The notes under the pieces: generated by a model | What the model saw: the letters and a program-made list of their open reading frames with translations, nothing else | Database searches by the model: none | What the model was told of the DNA's origin: nothing | Shown here: in pieces, positions 7,513 through 16,777 of the stretch | Position numbering within the stretch: the stretch's first letter is position 1 | Layout of the letters: each line of letters begins with the position of its first letter | Assembly: GCF_040834005.1 (NCBI RefSeq) | Contig: NZ_CP162129.1 | Location: 5,266,501 to 5,330,500, forward strand | Source: Paenibacillus sp. PL2-23 | GTDB lineage: Bacteria; Bacillota; Bacilli; Paenibacillales; Paenibacillaceae | Direction: 5' to 3' | Length of the DNA: 64,000 nt | Program-made: the position numbers and the translations under genes

Positions 7513-10194
7513 TTAGTTAACAACGATAACAGCAGTTCCAGTTACATTGTTGGAAGTGATATAAGTCAGAGTTGCTTGACCAGGTGCTTCAGCAGTTACA
7601 ACTAGACCATTAACAGACGCTACCTTAGCATCGCTGGAAGTCAAGAAGCCAGTAACAGTGATATCCACACCATATTGGTCTTTAACAGCTACTTTATAAT
7701 CAGTACCTGTGTTTGCTGTGAATGTTAATGTTCCACCATCAGCTACACTGTACTCAGATTTACCAAACTCAACTTTTGTAGCAACCGGTGCAACTGTAGA
7801 AACAGTGACAGTTGTTTCGGCAAGTTTAGTAGAACCTTTGTATGCAGTGATAGTAGCTGTACCTTCACCAACACCTTGAATTGTTTTGTTATTAACAGAA
7901 ACCTTAGTTGTATCGGATGTTGTTACAAAATCAAATGCAGTATCTTGAACAAGCGCTACCTCTGTAGAATTAATCTTACCTACAAGCTGAATTGTTTTAG
8001 CATGAGCTGCAGATACGGCTTCGTTAATTTTACCGCCGAAGATTGTTCCTACGGATTTAATTTCATAGGATTTAACATCAGCGACCTTAACGACATTTAC
8101 ATCAAATTCAAACTTGGAGTTAGCTAAGCCTTTGATTTCTGCTTTGAACTTGGTAACACCAGTTTTTGTAGTATCAGCGAGAAGACCAGTAACAACACCA
8201 TTGTTAGATACGATGCTAACAGAGTCACCCGAAACGATGGAAAGTTCTACAGTACCATCTGCATTTCCAGCATCCACAATTTCCAGTCCGGAAACAGTTT
8301 TAGTGCGGTTGTAGTTATCCAAGAAAGTTACTTTATCTTTGTTGAAGTCGACTTGAGCGCCATTTGTAAGTGTTGTAAGAACACTAGTAACGCCGTTTAC
8401 TTTAACAGCTGTTGCGGATTTCTTAACAGCCAATTGCAATTGACCAACTTGTGCACCATTTACATAAGCGTAAACATATGCATTTGCATCGCTAGCAATT
8501 GTGTCAAATTTGAACAAAAGCTCGCCTTTACCGTTAACTTTTGGATATCCAGCGGCGAAAGCAACGTTGGAAGTAACGTTAACTTCATTTGTACCGTTGC
8601 CGAATTTGATGTCTTTAGCCGCTACATTACCGTTGAATTGATCAACAGCAACATAAGGAATCTTAACCTCTTCTCCAGCCACTACAAGGACGCCTGGGTT
8701 ATTGATTTGGAAATTTTTGATAACAGAAGTGTCTTCAATTTTAACACTTGTAGTACCAGTTGCACCTGTTGTAGGGTTAACTGCATTTACAACCAGTGTT
8801 GCTGCCTTTTTAACGCCGATAGTCAGAACGCCGTCTTTATCAACAGCATAGCTGCTTACAACATTATCTTGGCTCAGCATGAAAGTAATACCCGAAATTG
8901 TGAATGTAGACAAAGTACCATTCGCAGCTACGGTTACTTTTGCTGTTTCAGCAAGTTTAATTTCGGTGCCGTATTGGTCAGTCAAACCAACCGGAACAAC
9001 TAGGCCTTCGTCACCAGCTGTAATACGTGTTTTATCTTTCAGCGGAGCAATAGTACCAAGTGTGATTTTTGTAGCTGCGCTTCCTGCAACAACTTTGAAT
9101 GTTTTTGTATCACTCAAGCCGGAAGAATGTGTAACTGTGACAACAACGTTATCGTCAACTTTCGCTACATTGTCGTTAGACAAATCATATTTACCATTCA
9201 CATCAGCGCTGATTTGCAAACCTTTTGTAGCATTGTAAACCGTAACGTTCAAGGATGGATTAGCAATTTCTTTACCAAATTGGTTATACAGTTTTACATT
9301 GAGGCTTTGTCCTGCTGCTTTTTGCAGGGAAGTCGCGCCGATCTCAATCTTCGCAGGAGCTTCGTCAGCTACAGTTACTTGTTTAGCATCAAAAGAGCCT
9401 ACAGTAACCGAATAAGTGCCAGCTGGCAGATAAGTGGAGCTCAAAACAACGGACTTGTTGTCTTCTGCATATTTAGCAGTTACTGGGTACTTAACAAGAC
9501 CATTTTCAACTGTGAAAGTAAGTTCTTTTTTCTCTTCATCAGTTGCAGCCTTGTTGAAGTTTACAGTGATTTCACCTTTGCCAGTTTGTGCAACTGTACC
9601 CACAGCCAGATCAACAACTTCGATCAGACCCAGTTTCTCGCCAAGAGTTTGGCCAGTGCCAGGGATCTCAGTGTTCAGAGCAGTTACGATTGTAGCGTAA
9701 GTTTCGCCACGTGTAGGGATTGCAGCCATGTCAGTTGCTTCAGTAGCAAGACCAAGCTCGATTGCAAGCGCCGGAACTTCAGCGTACTTGTCGCCTTTAG
9801 TGTCAACGCCGAATGCGCGAAGAACTACTGCGAAGAACTCTTGGTTTTTCATTTCAGCTTTGAAGCCGAATTTGCCTTCGCCTTTACCTTCTACCAGACC
9901 TTCTTCAACAGCCCAAGTGATGAAGCCGTCGTAGAATGCGTCAGATACGTCAGTGAAAGTGTGGCCTTTAGCAGTTGCTTTTGCTTCTGCTTCTTCACCC
10001 AGAAGGCGGGACAGAAGAACTACAACGTCTTGACGTGCCCAGGATTGATCTTCTTTCAGATCAGTACCGTTACCTTGGATAACGCCCAGATCGTTCAGAA
10101 CTTCACCTGGAGTTTTGTCAGCTGCGTAAGCAGCGCCTGCGAACATGGAAACAACCATCGAGCTAGCAACAAACAGAGATAAACCTTTTTTCAT
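7513..10194 (-). CDS. Major S-layer protein, N-terminal SLH domains and Ig-like (Big_2) repeats
   Basis: The 893-residue form starts MKKGLSLFVASSMVVSMFAG and has an ideal signal peptide cut after AYA. About residues 27-200 hold three SLH-type modules (with ARQD, KNQE and TRGE in the TRAE position), which bind pyruvylated wall polymer. About residues 200-893 are a chain of beta-sandwich domains with Big_2-like ends, such as the last one with VSVNGLVVTAEAPGQATLTY. GAGGAGGAG lies 11-13 nt before this ATG. The frame stays open upstream to a second ATG at 10290 with its own strong binding site, adding 32 residues (see the next entry). Lys/Val/Thr/Ala-rich composition, a long leader and a strong terminator all suggest high expression. 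csaB, which makes its wall ligand, lies 8 kb away. Confidence 0.93.
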   Translation of the reverse strand: MKKGLSLFVASSMVVSMFAGAAYAADKTPGEVLNDLGVIQGNGTDLKEDQSWARQDVVVLLSRLLGEEAEAKATAKGHTFTDVSDAFYDGFITWAVEEGLVEGKGEGKFGFKAEMKNQEFFAVVLRAFGVDTKGDKYAEVPALAIELGLATEATDMAAIPTRGETYATIVTALNTEIPGTGQTLGEKLGLIEVVDLAVGTVAQTGKGEITVNFNKAATDEEKKELTFTVENGLVKYPVTAKYAEDNKSVVLSSTYLPAGTYSVTVGSFDAKQVTVADEAPAKIEIGATSLQKAAGQSLNVKLYNQFGKEIANPSLNVTVYNATKGLQISADVNGKYDLSNDNVAKVDDNVVVTVTHSSGLSDTKTFKVVAGSAATKITLGTIAPLKDKTRITAGDEGLVVPVGLTDQYGTEIKLAETAKVTVAANGTLSTFTISGITFMLSQDNVVSSYAVDKDGVLTIGVKKAATLVVNAVNPTTGATGTTSVKIEDTSVIKNFQINNPGVLVVAGEEVKIPYVAVDQFNGNVAAKDIKFGNGTNEVNVTSNVAFAAGYPKVNGKGELLFKFDTIASDANAYVYAYVNGAQVGQLQLAVKKSATAVKVNGVTSVLTTLTNGAQVDFNKDKVTFLDNYNRTKTVSGLEIVDAGNADGTVELSIVSGDSVSIVSNNGVVTGLLADTTKTGVTKFKAEIKGLANSKFEFDVNVVKVADVKSYEIKSVGTIFGGKINEAVSAAHAKTIQLVGKINSTEVALVQDTAFDFVTTSDTTKVSVNNKTIQGVGEGTATITAYKGSTKLAETTVTVSTVAPVATKVEFGKSEYSVADGGTLTFTANTGTDYKVAVKDQYGVDITVTGFLTSSDAKVASVNGLVVTAEAPGQATLTYITSNNVTGTAVIVVN

Positions 10195-10313
10195 AACCTT
10201 TTTTTCTCCTCCTCGAATATCTTTCGGTTTTTGAGAGTTTTGTTTGGATGTTACGGAATCTAAAGAAAATGAATTGCTCGTTTTTCTCATAGCCGATTCA
10301 CCCCCTTCCCAGA
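10195..10313 (-). promoter_or_regulatory. Alternative upstream start of the S-layer gene
   Basis: An in-frame ATG at 10288-10290 is preceded by AAGGGGGTGAATC, close to an ideal ribosome binding site with a spacing of about 8. It would add MRKTSNSFSLDSVTSK and 16 more residues in front of the normal signal peptide. Two good starts in one frame resemble the middle wall protein gene of Brevibacillus brevis 47, where both starts are known to be used. Whether both work here is inference. Confidence 0.5.
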
Positions 10314-10328
10314 GTTAGAGCATTATAA

Positions 10329-10359
10329 ATTATAAAATGATGTCTACAATCACGTTCAA
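10329..10359 (-). promoter_or_regulatory. Candidate sigma-A promoter close to the S-layer start
   Basis: On the minus strand TTGAAC and TATAAT are 19 nt apart, and a second TATAAT lies just downstream. Transcription from here would begin only about 10-20 nt before the upstream ribosome binding site. The spacing is longer than ideal. Confidence 0.4.
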
Positions 10360-10792
10360 CCCTATGAAAGCATGATGTAGAAACTTGTAAACGATACGAC
10401 AATAGATGCTAGACTTCGCGCACCACTTTAACATTATACAATGGGCATTTGCAACCGTAAAGAGGAAGTTGAGAATTCATTCCAGCTGATAGGTTACTGC
10501 CCTGTTGTGATAACGTCATGTACTTAAACGTATGTGGCGCGGAAAAGTTGCGGCGCTTCGAAAAAAGTTTTCACTTTTTTCTTTTTTGTTCTCTTCGACA
10601 AGCTCATTCGTTACTCATTCGTGTATTTCAACTCGTTAATTTCGTGTGCCTCGTCTTGTGCACGTTGTTAGTATAGCGCGGAATCATGCACGAAGTATAT
10701 ACTAACAATTTTCCATGGGTAAGATTACGTTTCACAAATCTAGTACAAGCGTAAAACCGCATGAATGCTAGGTCTCCCCGTATTCTTACACA
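10360..10792 (-). promoter_or_regulatory. Long gene-free leader of the S-layer gene with inverted repeats
   Basis: No gene is seen in this stretch of over 400 nt. It has two clear inverted repeats. GAAAAAAGT/ACTTTTTTC (10560-10581) is a 9-bp stem with a 4-nt loop. TTGTTAGTATA/TATACTAACAA (10665-10675 and 10698-10708) is an 11-bp repeat around a 22-nt centre and contains TATACT on the minus strand. Abundant S-layer mRNAs often have long leaders with several promoters, so this is probably promoter and leader DNA. Confidence 0.5.
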
Positions 10793-10825
10793 GAAGAGAG
10801 ACTAGCGAAACAGCTAGTCCCTCTT
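10793..10825 (-). terminator. Terminator hairpin of the 1392-residue SLH protein gene
   Basis: On the minus strand AAGAGGGACTAGC and GCTAGTCTCTCTT pair with one mismatch around a 6-nt loop, 13 nt after the stop codon. There is no good T-run, so it may also act as a 3' stabiliser. Confidence 0.6.
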
Positions 10826-10837
10826 GAATTTCATCCA

Positions 10838-13800
10838 CTAATTGTAAATCGGAGGAAGCTTCTTCATATCCTTCATCACGCGAGCCATAATGATGGCTGC
10901 ATCGCTCCGAAGCAGTCTAGCCTTCGGCACGAACACGGAGCCTTCCTTCGGCTCTTCCGGATTGATCAGTTGGCCTTGAATGAACCCTTTCTTCTGAATA
11001 GCGAGCACAGATGGAATCGAATAATAATCGAAGCTGCCGGAATCCTTGAAGATCTTATCAAGTGAAGCCTTCGCCTTCGTTCCACTCGTCTCCAGCTTCA
11101 GGTCCAATGCTCTAGCGAGCATAACCGAAGCATCCTGACGAGTCAATTCTACATCCTCATCGAAGAATCCAGGTCTGGTGCCCCGTACAATGCCTGCTCT
11201 GGCCGCCGTCTCAATATAACGATAGTCAAACAGCGCATTGGCATTATTCGCATTTGTAATGGTCTCTGGATAATACGAGAAGTGCATATCGCCGCCGTAA
11301 TTCAATGGAAGGTCCAGCGCACGAATAATCATACGGGAGAACTCGCCGCGCGTTACGTAGCGGTCTGCACCGAATACGCCTACAGGGTCAACTGCATTCA
11401 TAATACCCTTAGCGTAGATGGCTTCCATAGCTTCACGTGCATAAGGATGATCCGTCATGTCGTTATAGCTGCGTGTCATCTTGGCTGCGACATAATAGCC
11501 GAACTTTGTGAACGGCACAGTGATTGTACGATTCTTCTCGTCGACAACACCGCCGATATTCTCCCATGTGCTGTTGTACGGGTCGAATCGGAAGACGGTA
11601 ATCGTCGTGCCCGCTGCTTGCGCCACATTGGCATCGTATGACAGTGTCAGCTCGCCAGCCTTGGTAGGGACCAGCTCGCGGTCGAATTGGTTCCAGCGGC
11701 TTGCGAAGCTCTCCAGATACTTGCCAGCCACGTTCGGGAACGGAAATGGATCTACGCCGCTTGTAATCGGGTCATACTGAGGCGAAGTGGGATCCGGGTC
11801 ATCCGCAAGGCCTGCGTCGATCCAGAACAATGGGCTTGCCTTGATATACTGTCTGGCGATGTCTTGGAATCGATAGCCGATATGCAGATTGCCTTCCGCT
11901 TGACTGTTGGCTGAGTAGTTCGGCGGCTGGCTCTCGAACATATGGCGGTTCACGATGCCGTCATTCGGGTTAGCTATCGAGAACATAATATCATTGCCGC
12001 TGTACACCTGCGTTGATTGATTCGTTGATGCGTTATAATTTGGACGCACAAGCTGTGTATTTCTCTCGAACGTCAGCTCCAGAGCGCTGTCGAACATCTT
12101 ATGTGACGACTTCATTGTCTGCAGCACCGATGCGCCAGGAATCGTTGCCGGAACATATTTGACGACTAGATCCTGCTTGATGGTATCATCGCCTCGTGTG
12201 ATGGTGAATGGAATCTTCGTTTCCTTATTCTCCTTCAAATCCTTCACAACGGCTTTGAACGCGTCCACATAGGTTTCTACACCGCCCACGTATTCCACGA
12301 ACTTCACGGGCTCAGCATTAATCTTGTTGACTACGATGGAGTCCGCGCCAGGGGAAGAGATAATAACCTCCACATAGTTCTGGTTCATCGTGCGCTCTTC
12401 CTTCAAAGGCGACTTAATTGTGTATGGAATGGATACCGGATTAATCTCCAGACGATAGGTGGCCCGAGGCCCCGCTTCACCTGCATTGAATACTGTAATC
12501 ACGAATACCTGCGAGCTGCCGTCGATCGGCATGGACTGATTGTTCATAATGAAGTAGAAGTATTCATCATCTACATCATAGTAGAACCGAATAGACGCAT
12601 CCGACGTCGACGGGTTGCTGCCCTTCGTAGGATCAGGATCTCTGTTGAAAGGTACCGTTTCGTAATTTGGTACAGGATCACCATTGGAAGTCGGCCAGAA
12701 CTCCTTGGTTAAATCCCATTGAACCGTGCTCTTCCAGTTTGGTGAGGAGATGACCACCTTGTAGTTGTTCTTGCTGTCAGCCAAATCGGTGTGTCCCTGG
12801 ACAAAGTTGCCAACTCCGCCCAGGTCCACAAAGTCGAAGGTTCCGTATACATTGAAGAAGGCTTCCTTCGTTGTGAAGACGGTGCCTTGCTTGGTGAAGC
12901 TAGGATCATTCGGCAGCGGCTTCGACGCTCCGCTGGTGTACGGATAGACCCCGTCCGTATTCGGAGCCGGAACAACCGGCAGATTCGTCGGGACGACACT
13001 GAACTTCAATGTGTTCTCGTAGACGTTCGTACCAGAGCGGAATACGATCTTGACCGTATTGTCACCCGCCTTGTTCATGACGGCTACGATATTATTTTTG
13101 ACCGTGTCAGCACCAGCACCAGTAATTCCTTTGGGTCTGAACTTCGTTACTACTGAATCCTGCTCCAGCTCAATCTCCACATTATTCAGGTATAGGAAGA
13201 CAGATTGCTGCTTGCCGGTAGGGCCTGTCGTCGTATTATAGGCAATGTCGCTTGTGTTGGTAACGTTCAAGAGTTGACCATAGAAATTCCCAAGCTCCGC
13301 CATCAGATCGGAGACATTGCCTTTAACCGTATCGTATTCGACCTTCATGCCGTCAACCAATGAGTTGAACTTCGCGTGCGGACCGTACAGAAGCTTCGCA
13401 ATCACCTTCTTCACTTCTTGCGAGGCAGCAGTGTTGGCACGGTTAAGCTGGAAGGAAACCTCGTTGGTGCCGCTCTTCGGCAGCTGATCCAGCACGACGA
13501 ATACACGCAGGAACGGCACCGACTCATTATTAACCGTTCGGTAAACAATTTCGGTCAGCGGAGGCGGAGTGCCTGTGCCCGGTCTCTTAATTTGGCTAAA
13601 ATGCGAATTGCCATCCGCCTGCTGGTTCCCATTTATCTTCAGCAGGTTTGTATAGTCGGCGCCAAGCACCGAATAGTTGCCGATCAACACCTCTGCAGCC
13701 ATTGGCATGGAATACACATTAACGCCATCGCTCGGAATATCTACACCCTGCAGGCCCAGAATTTGCGTAGAATTCGTATCCGGATTCACCATCGATACGT

Positions 13801-15016
13801 CGAAGCCGGACAGGTAATTAATGTCCTCGATATACGCCAGACTGTTATTCCGCACGGTGAACGTATACCAGCTGGAGTATCCATAGGAAGTATTGTTCGG
13901 CGCCTTGAACCGAATACGGTTGCTCGCATCGAACGTGAAGGCTGGCACATTAAATGTATAGTTAACCGTAATGAACTTTGTGGACGCAGTAATCTCGCTG
14001 TGCGTAACAGCAGCGGCTACTGCCACATCCGTAACAGAACCTCCATTAATCTGAGTCTCCATCGTGAACAGAGCGCCCAGCTTGTTAATAAACTGCGGAT
14101 CCGTTGGATCGATGACCGTCTGCGGGCTCACCGGGTCATTGAGTGTACGCACCGGCAAAGGCACGATAGCCGAGCCCGTCACTTTAACATGTCCCGCTGT
14201 ATTGGCGCCAGTGAGGAAGTTCATGTTATGTTCAAGCTTGGAGGTCTTGGACGTATCCTTCATCGCCAAGTTATAGAACGTCACTTCACCGTTATAGTAT
14301 GCCACTTCACGGGTTGATTCAATAACCTGTCCGCCGTTGTAGACCTTGAACTGAATCGTGTTCATACCCTTGTCAATCGTCAGCTGCGAGGTGCTAAAGC
14401 GGTTGTCGCTTGTCGTGGAAACGTTAAAGTCGTAGCTGCGGCCGTTGATCACAATGGTAACCTTTGTAGCGTTTGGCGCTTTACCTGTAATCACGATAGA
14501 TCCGGAGCTCGAGGTTTGATTGCCGGAGGCATAGAGCATGGTCGGGCCAGACTCCTGCATGTCGTACTCCTGGTTCTCGAAGTTGATCTTCAGGTCGTAC
14601 AGCATCGGGCTGTTCCGGTATTCAATATAGATGGATTCGCTGACCTCAGAAGTGCCCGCAATGCCTTTGAACGTAATTTTGTTCAGGCCCGCGAATAGAA
14701 CGATGCCGCTAACCGTAATTTTGTTGTCGTTGGTCGTGCTGATGCCAGTGCTGATCTCCTGAGTAGTGTTCAGCTCCTTGCCGGCAGCTGTAATTTGCTT
14801 AACGTTATAGCTGATGGAGCCGCCATTCACGCCATTGATCGTACCAGAGAGGTTGACAGTCGGCGTGGAGACGATTCTTGGACTGGAGATGACGTCATGC
14901 TCATTCGGGAACAGGAAGTAAGAGCCCGCAGCACTTGCCTGCTGAGGCAAGCTGAACGTCGGCAGCATGGTAATAAGTAGCGCAAAGGACAGTAGCAATG
15001 ATAATACCCTTTTCAA
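10838..15016 (-). CDS. Large secreted protein with C-terminal SLH domains (1392 aa)
   Basis: The start is TTG (15016), with GAAGGAGG about 9 nt upstream. Residues 1-29 are a signal peptide (VLSLLLSFALLITMLP, then QASAA). The first 250 residues look like repeated Ig-like folds (for example GSIVITGKAPNATKVTI). The middle 800 residues are beta-rich and not recognised. The last 210 residues are three SLH modules with VTRGEFSRMIIRAL, LTRQDASVMLARAL and LLRSDAAIIMARVM. It should be held on the wall through pyruvylated polymer, with the SLH end opposite to that of the S-layer protein at 7.5-10.2 kb. It is likely an S-layer-associated or structural surface protein. I see no enzymatic motif. Confidence 0.9.
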   Translation of the reverse strand: MKRVLSLLLSFALLITMLPTFSLPQQASAAGSYFLFPNEHDVISSPRIVSTPTVNLSGTINGVNGGSISYNVKQITAAGKELNTTQEISTGISTTNDNKITVSGIVLFAGLNKITFKGIAGTSEVSESIYIEYRNSPMLYDLKINFENQEYDMQESGPTMLYASGNQTSSSGSIVITGKAPNATKVTIVINGRSYDFNVSTTSDNRFSTSQLTIDKGMNTIQFKVYNGGQVIESTREVAYYNGEVTFYNLAMKDTSKTSKLEHNMNFLTGANTAGHVKVTGSAIVPLPVRTLNDPVSPQTVIDPTDPQFINKLGALFTMETQINGGSVTDVAVAAAVTHSEITASTKFITVNYTFNVPAFTFDASNRIRFKAPNNTSYGYSSWYTFTVRNNSLAYIEDINYLSGFDVSMVNPDTNSTQILGLQGVDIPSDGVNVYSMPMAAEVLIGNYSVLGADYTNLLKINGNQQADGNSHFSQIKRPGTGTPPPLTEIVYRTVNNESVPFLRVFVVLDQLPKSGTNEVSFQLNRANTAASQEVKKVIAKLLYGPHAKFNSLVDGMKVEYDTVKGNVSDLMAELGNFYGQLLNVTNTSDIAYNTTTGPTGKQQSVFLYLNNVEIELEQDSVVTKFRPKGITGAGADTVKNNIVAVMNKAGDNTVKIVFRSGTNVYENTLKFSVVPTNLPVVPAPNTDGVYPYTSGASKPLPNDPSFTKQGTVFTTKEAFFNVYGTFDFVDLGGVGNFVQGHTDLADSKNNYKVVISSPNWKSTVQWDLTKEFWPTSNGDPVPNYETVPFNRDPDPTKGSNPSTSDASIRFYYDVDDEYFYFIMNNQSMPIDGSSQVFVITVFNAGEAGPRATYRLEINPVSIPYTIKSPLKEERTMNQNYVEVIISSPGADSIVVNKINAEPVKFVEYVGGVETYVDAFKAVVKDLKENKETKIPFTITRGDDTIKQDLVVKYVPATIPGASVLQTMKSSHKMFDSALELTFERNTQLVRPNYNASTNQSTQVYSGNDIMFSIANPNDGIVNRHMFESQPPNYSANSQAEGNLHIGYRFQDIARQYIKASPLFWIDAGLADDPDPTSPQYDPITSGVDPFPFPNVAGKYLESFASRWNQFDRELVPTKAGELTLSYDANVAQAAGTTITVFRFDPYNSTWENIGGVVDEKNRTITVPFTKFGYYVAAKMTRSYNDMTDHPYAREAMEAIYAKGIMNAVDPVGVFGADRYVTRGEFSRMIIRALDLPLNYGGDMHFSYYPETITNANNANALFDYRYIETAARAGIVRGTRPGFFDEDVELTRQDASVMLARALDLKLETSGTKAKASLDKIFKDSGSFDYYSIPSVLAIQKKGFIQGQLINPEEPKEGSVFVPKARLLRSDAAIIMARVMKDMKKLPPIYN

Positions 15017-15337
15017 AATGATGTTCCTCCTTCAAGTAGGCTATATGGAATAATTATGTGCTCGAAATCGAGCAAATTGGGCCTTATTGAGCAGCCAATT
15101 ATAGAACTATAGTCACTGACGGCTTGTCCGCTTGCGAATGACTGGCCTATATCCGTTCCTCCCTTTGCCTCTGCAGCCAGATTGTCTCACTGCATGTATA
15201 GACGTGCTGGCACGAAAAAAGTTTTGCGTACTTGTTTTATCGGCGGATGGAGGGCAGATGTTTAGACAGCGGAGCAAGTTACTGGCGGAAATAGGCTGAT
15301 TCTCCTAGAGGGGGGATTTGGGGAGTCGTGGTTGTGG
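15017..15337 (-). other. Gene-free leader of the 1392-residue SLH protein gene
   Basis: About 320 nt without a coding region. It is presumably promoter and leader. A TATAAT lies near 15100 on the minus strand, but I cannot pair it with a convincing -35 element. Confidence 0.4.
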
Positions 15338-15378
15338 CAAATAAAACAGCCTCATATCCGACGGGCGGATAGGAGGCT
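15338..15378 (-). terminator. Rho-independent terminator of tagO
   Basis: On the minus strand AGCCTCCTATCCG and CGGATATGAGGCT pair with one mismatch, followed by GTTTTATTT, 22 nt after the tagO stop. Confidence 0.85.
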
Positions 15379-15399
15379 GGATGGTTACCTATAAGTGCG

Positions 15400-16551
15400 T
15401 TATTTGCCGCGGGATTGCTGCGCCTCTACCTTGGCGAGACGGAGAATGCCGATACGGACCAGGAAGTTGATAAGCGGGCGGCGCGTCTTGTCGACGATGC
15501 CTGTAATCTCGGCGCCGATCTGCAGCAGGAACATAAGCATACAGATAACGGCGAACGTAATCCAGTTCGCGGCGCTGGACTGCACGACGGCGGACTGCAC
15601 GACTGCCAGCGCGCCGAAGACGGCGGCTACGCCCCAGATGATCAGTACCGTGCGTCTGTGGCTGAAGCCCAGATCGCGCAGGCGATGATGCAGATGGCCT
15701 CTGTCCGGCGCGAAGATCGGCTTCTTGTTCACCCAGCGGCGAACAATCGCGAAGAACGTATCAGACAGCGGCACGCCGATGATAAGCAGCGGCGTCACGA
15801 AGGAGACAATCGTGACCTGCTTGAAGCCCAGCATGGACAAGGTGGCCAAGCTGAAGCCCAGGAACAGGGAGCCGGAGTCTCCCATAAATATTTTGGCCGG
15901 ATGGAAGTTGAACACGAGAAACCCGACAATGCCGCCCAGCAGCAGGGTGCTGAGCAGAATAACCGGCTGGAAGCCCATCAGCGACGCCATGATGACAATG
16001 GTCGCGATGGAGATGCCGGATACGCCGGCAGCCAGTCCATCCAGACCGTCGATCAGGTTGATCGCGTTGGTCACGCCGACGATCCACAGAATGGTCAGCG
16101 GCTTGCCAATCCACTCGGCAATAGGCTGCATGGATTCGCCGAACGGCACGTTGACGAGGTCGATGCTGACATCGAAGCCAAACACTACGACGCAGGCTGC
16201 GGCGATCTGGCCCAGCAGCTTCACTTTGGCAGACAGCTCGAACCGGTCGTCCAGCGCGCCCAGGATGATGATAATGGTGCCGCCTACCAGCAGCGCGTTA
16301 ATCATATTCACGTCTCTAGGACGAAGCAGCCCGTCCGGAATGAAGGGCGATACAGCCAGGAAAGCACCTACAAAAGCGACATAGATAGCAAGGCCGCCGA
16401 GACGCGGCATAATGCGCGTATGTACCTTCCGATGGTTAGGTTTATCAATGGCGCCGATCCGGAACGCAAATTTCTTCACAAGCGGCGTCATGACTAATGC
16501 AAGAACAAGGGCAACAATAAATCCAATCGCGTACAAGAAGCCAACAGGCAT
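15400..16551 (-). CDS. tagO: Undecaprenyl-phosphate GlcNAc-1-phosphate transferase (TagO/WecA family)
   Basis: This integral membrane enzyme transfers GlcNAc-1-P from UDP-GlcNAc to undecaprenyl phosphate, the first step of teichoic acid and secondary wall polymer synthesis. The 383 residues contain about ten membrane segments. Family motifs are visible: PRLGGLAIY (about 50), GALDDRFELS (about 97), NAINLIDGLDGLAAG (about 161) and FMGDSGSLFLGF (about 222), covering the Asp residues that bind Mg. AAGGAGA lies about 9 nt before the ATG. The gene has its own likely promoter and terminator, separate from the csaB-tagA run just upstream. The naming follows that context; WecA-like use for another polymer is possible. 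Confidence 0.93.
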   Translation of the reverse strand: MPVGFLYAIGFIVALVLALVMTPLVKKFAFRIGAIDKPNHRKVHTRIMPRLGGLAIYVAFVGAFLAVSPFIPDGLLRPRDVNMINALLVGGTIIIILGALDDRFELSAKVKLLGQIAAACVVVFGFDVSIDLVNVPFGESMQPIAEWIGKPLTILWIVGVTNAINLIDGLDGLAAGVSGISIATIVIMASLMGFQPVILLSTLLLGGIVGFLVFNFHPAKIFMGDSGSLFLGFSLATLSMLGFKQVTIVSFVTPLLIIGVPLSDTFFAIVRRWVNKKPIFAPDRGHLHHRLRDLGFSHRRTVLIIWGVAAVFGALAVVQSAVVQSSAANWITFAVICMLMFLLQIGAEITGIVDKTRRPLINFLVRIGILRLAKVEAQQSRGK

Positions 16552-16708
16552 GCGTACAACTCTCCTTTTCTGAAAAACATAAGCAGCATATGCCTAATAA
16601 TTCGGGTTCAAACCACCTAGAGCTATACTCTGCTTATATTTCACCGGTACACGCTCGCTTATGCGGCCTTGCGGTCGCTAATTGCGCATTCGTGTTGCTC
16701 CGAAGTGA

Positions 16709-16738
16709 ATTATACTCCGATTGAAAAAGAAATACCAA
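16709..16738 (-). promoter_or_regulatory. Likely sigma-A promoter of tagO
   Basis: On the minus strand TTGGTA and TATAAT are 18 nt apart. This gives a leader of about 150 nt before the tagO ATG and lies just after the tagA stop. Confidence 0.55.
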
Positions 16739-16777
16739 CTCCGTATTCACCCAATTTTCATGAAAAAAACGACATTT

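Noticed and set aside
8353..10182. Cys/Ser/Phe-rich plus-strand frames opposite the S-layer gene
   Set aside because: These follow from the Ala/Thr/Val/Lys codons of the real gene on the other strand and have no ribosome site.
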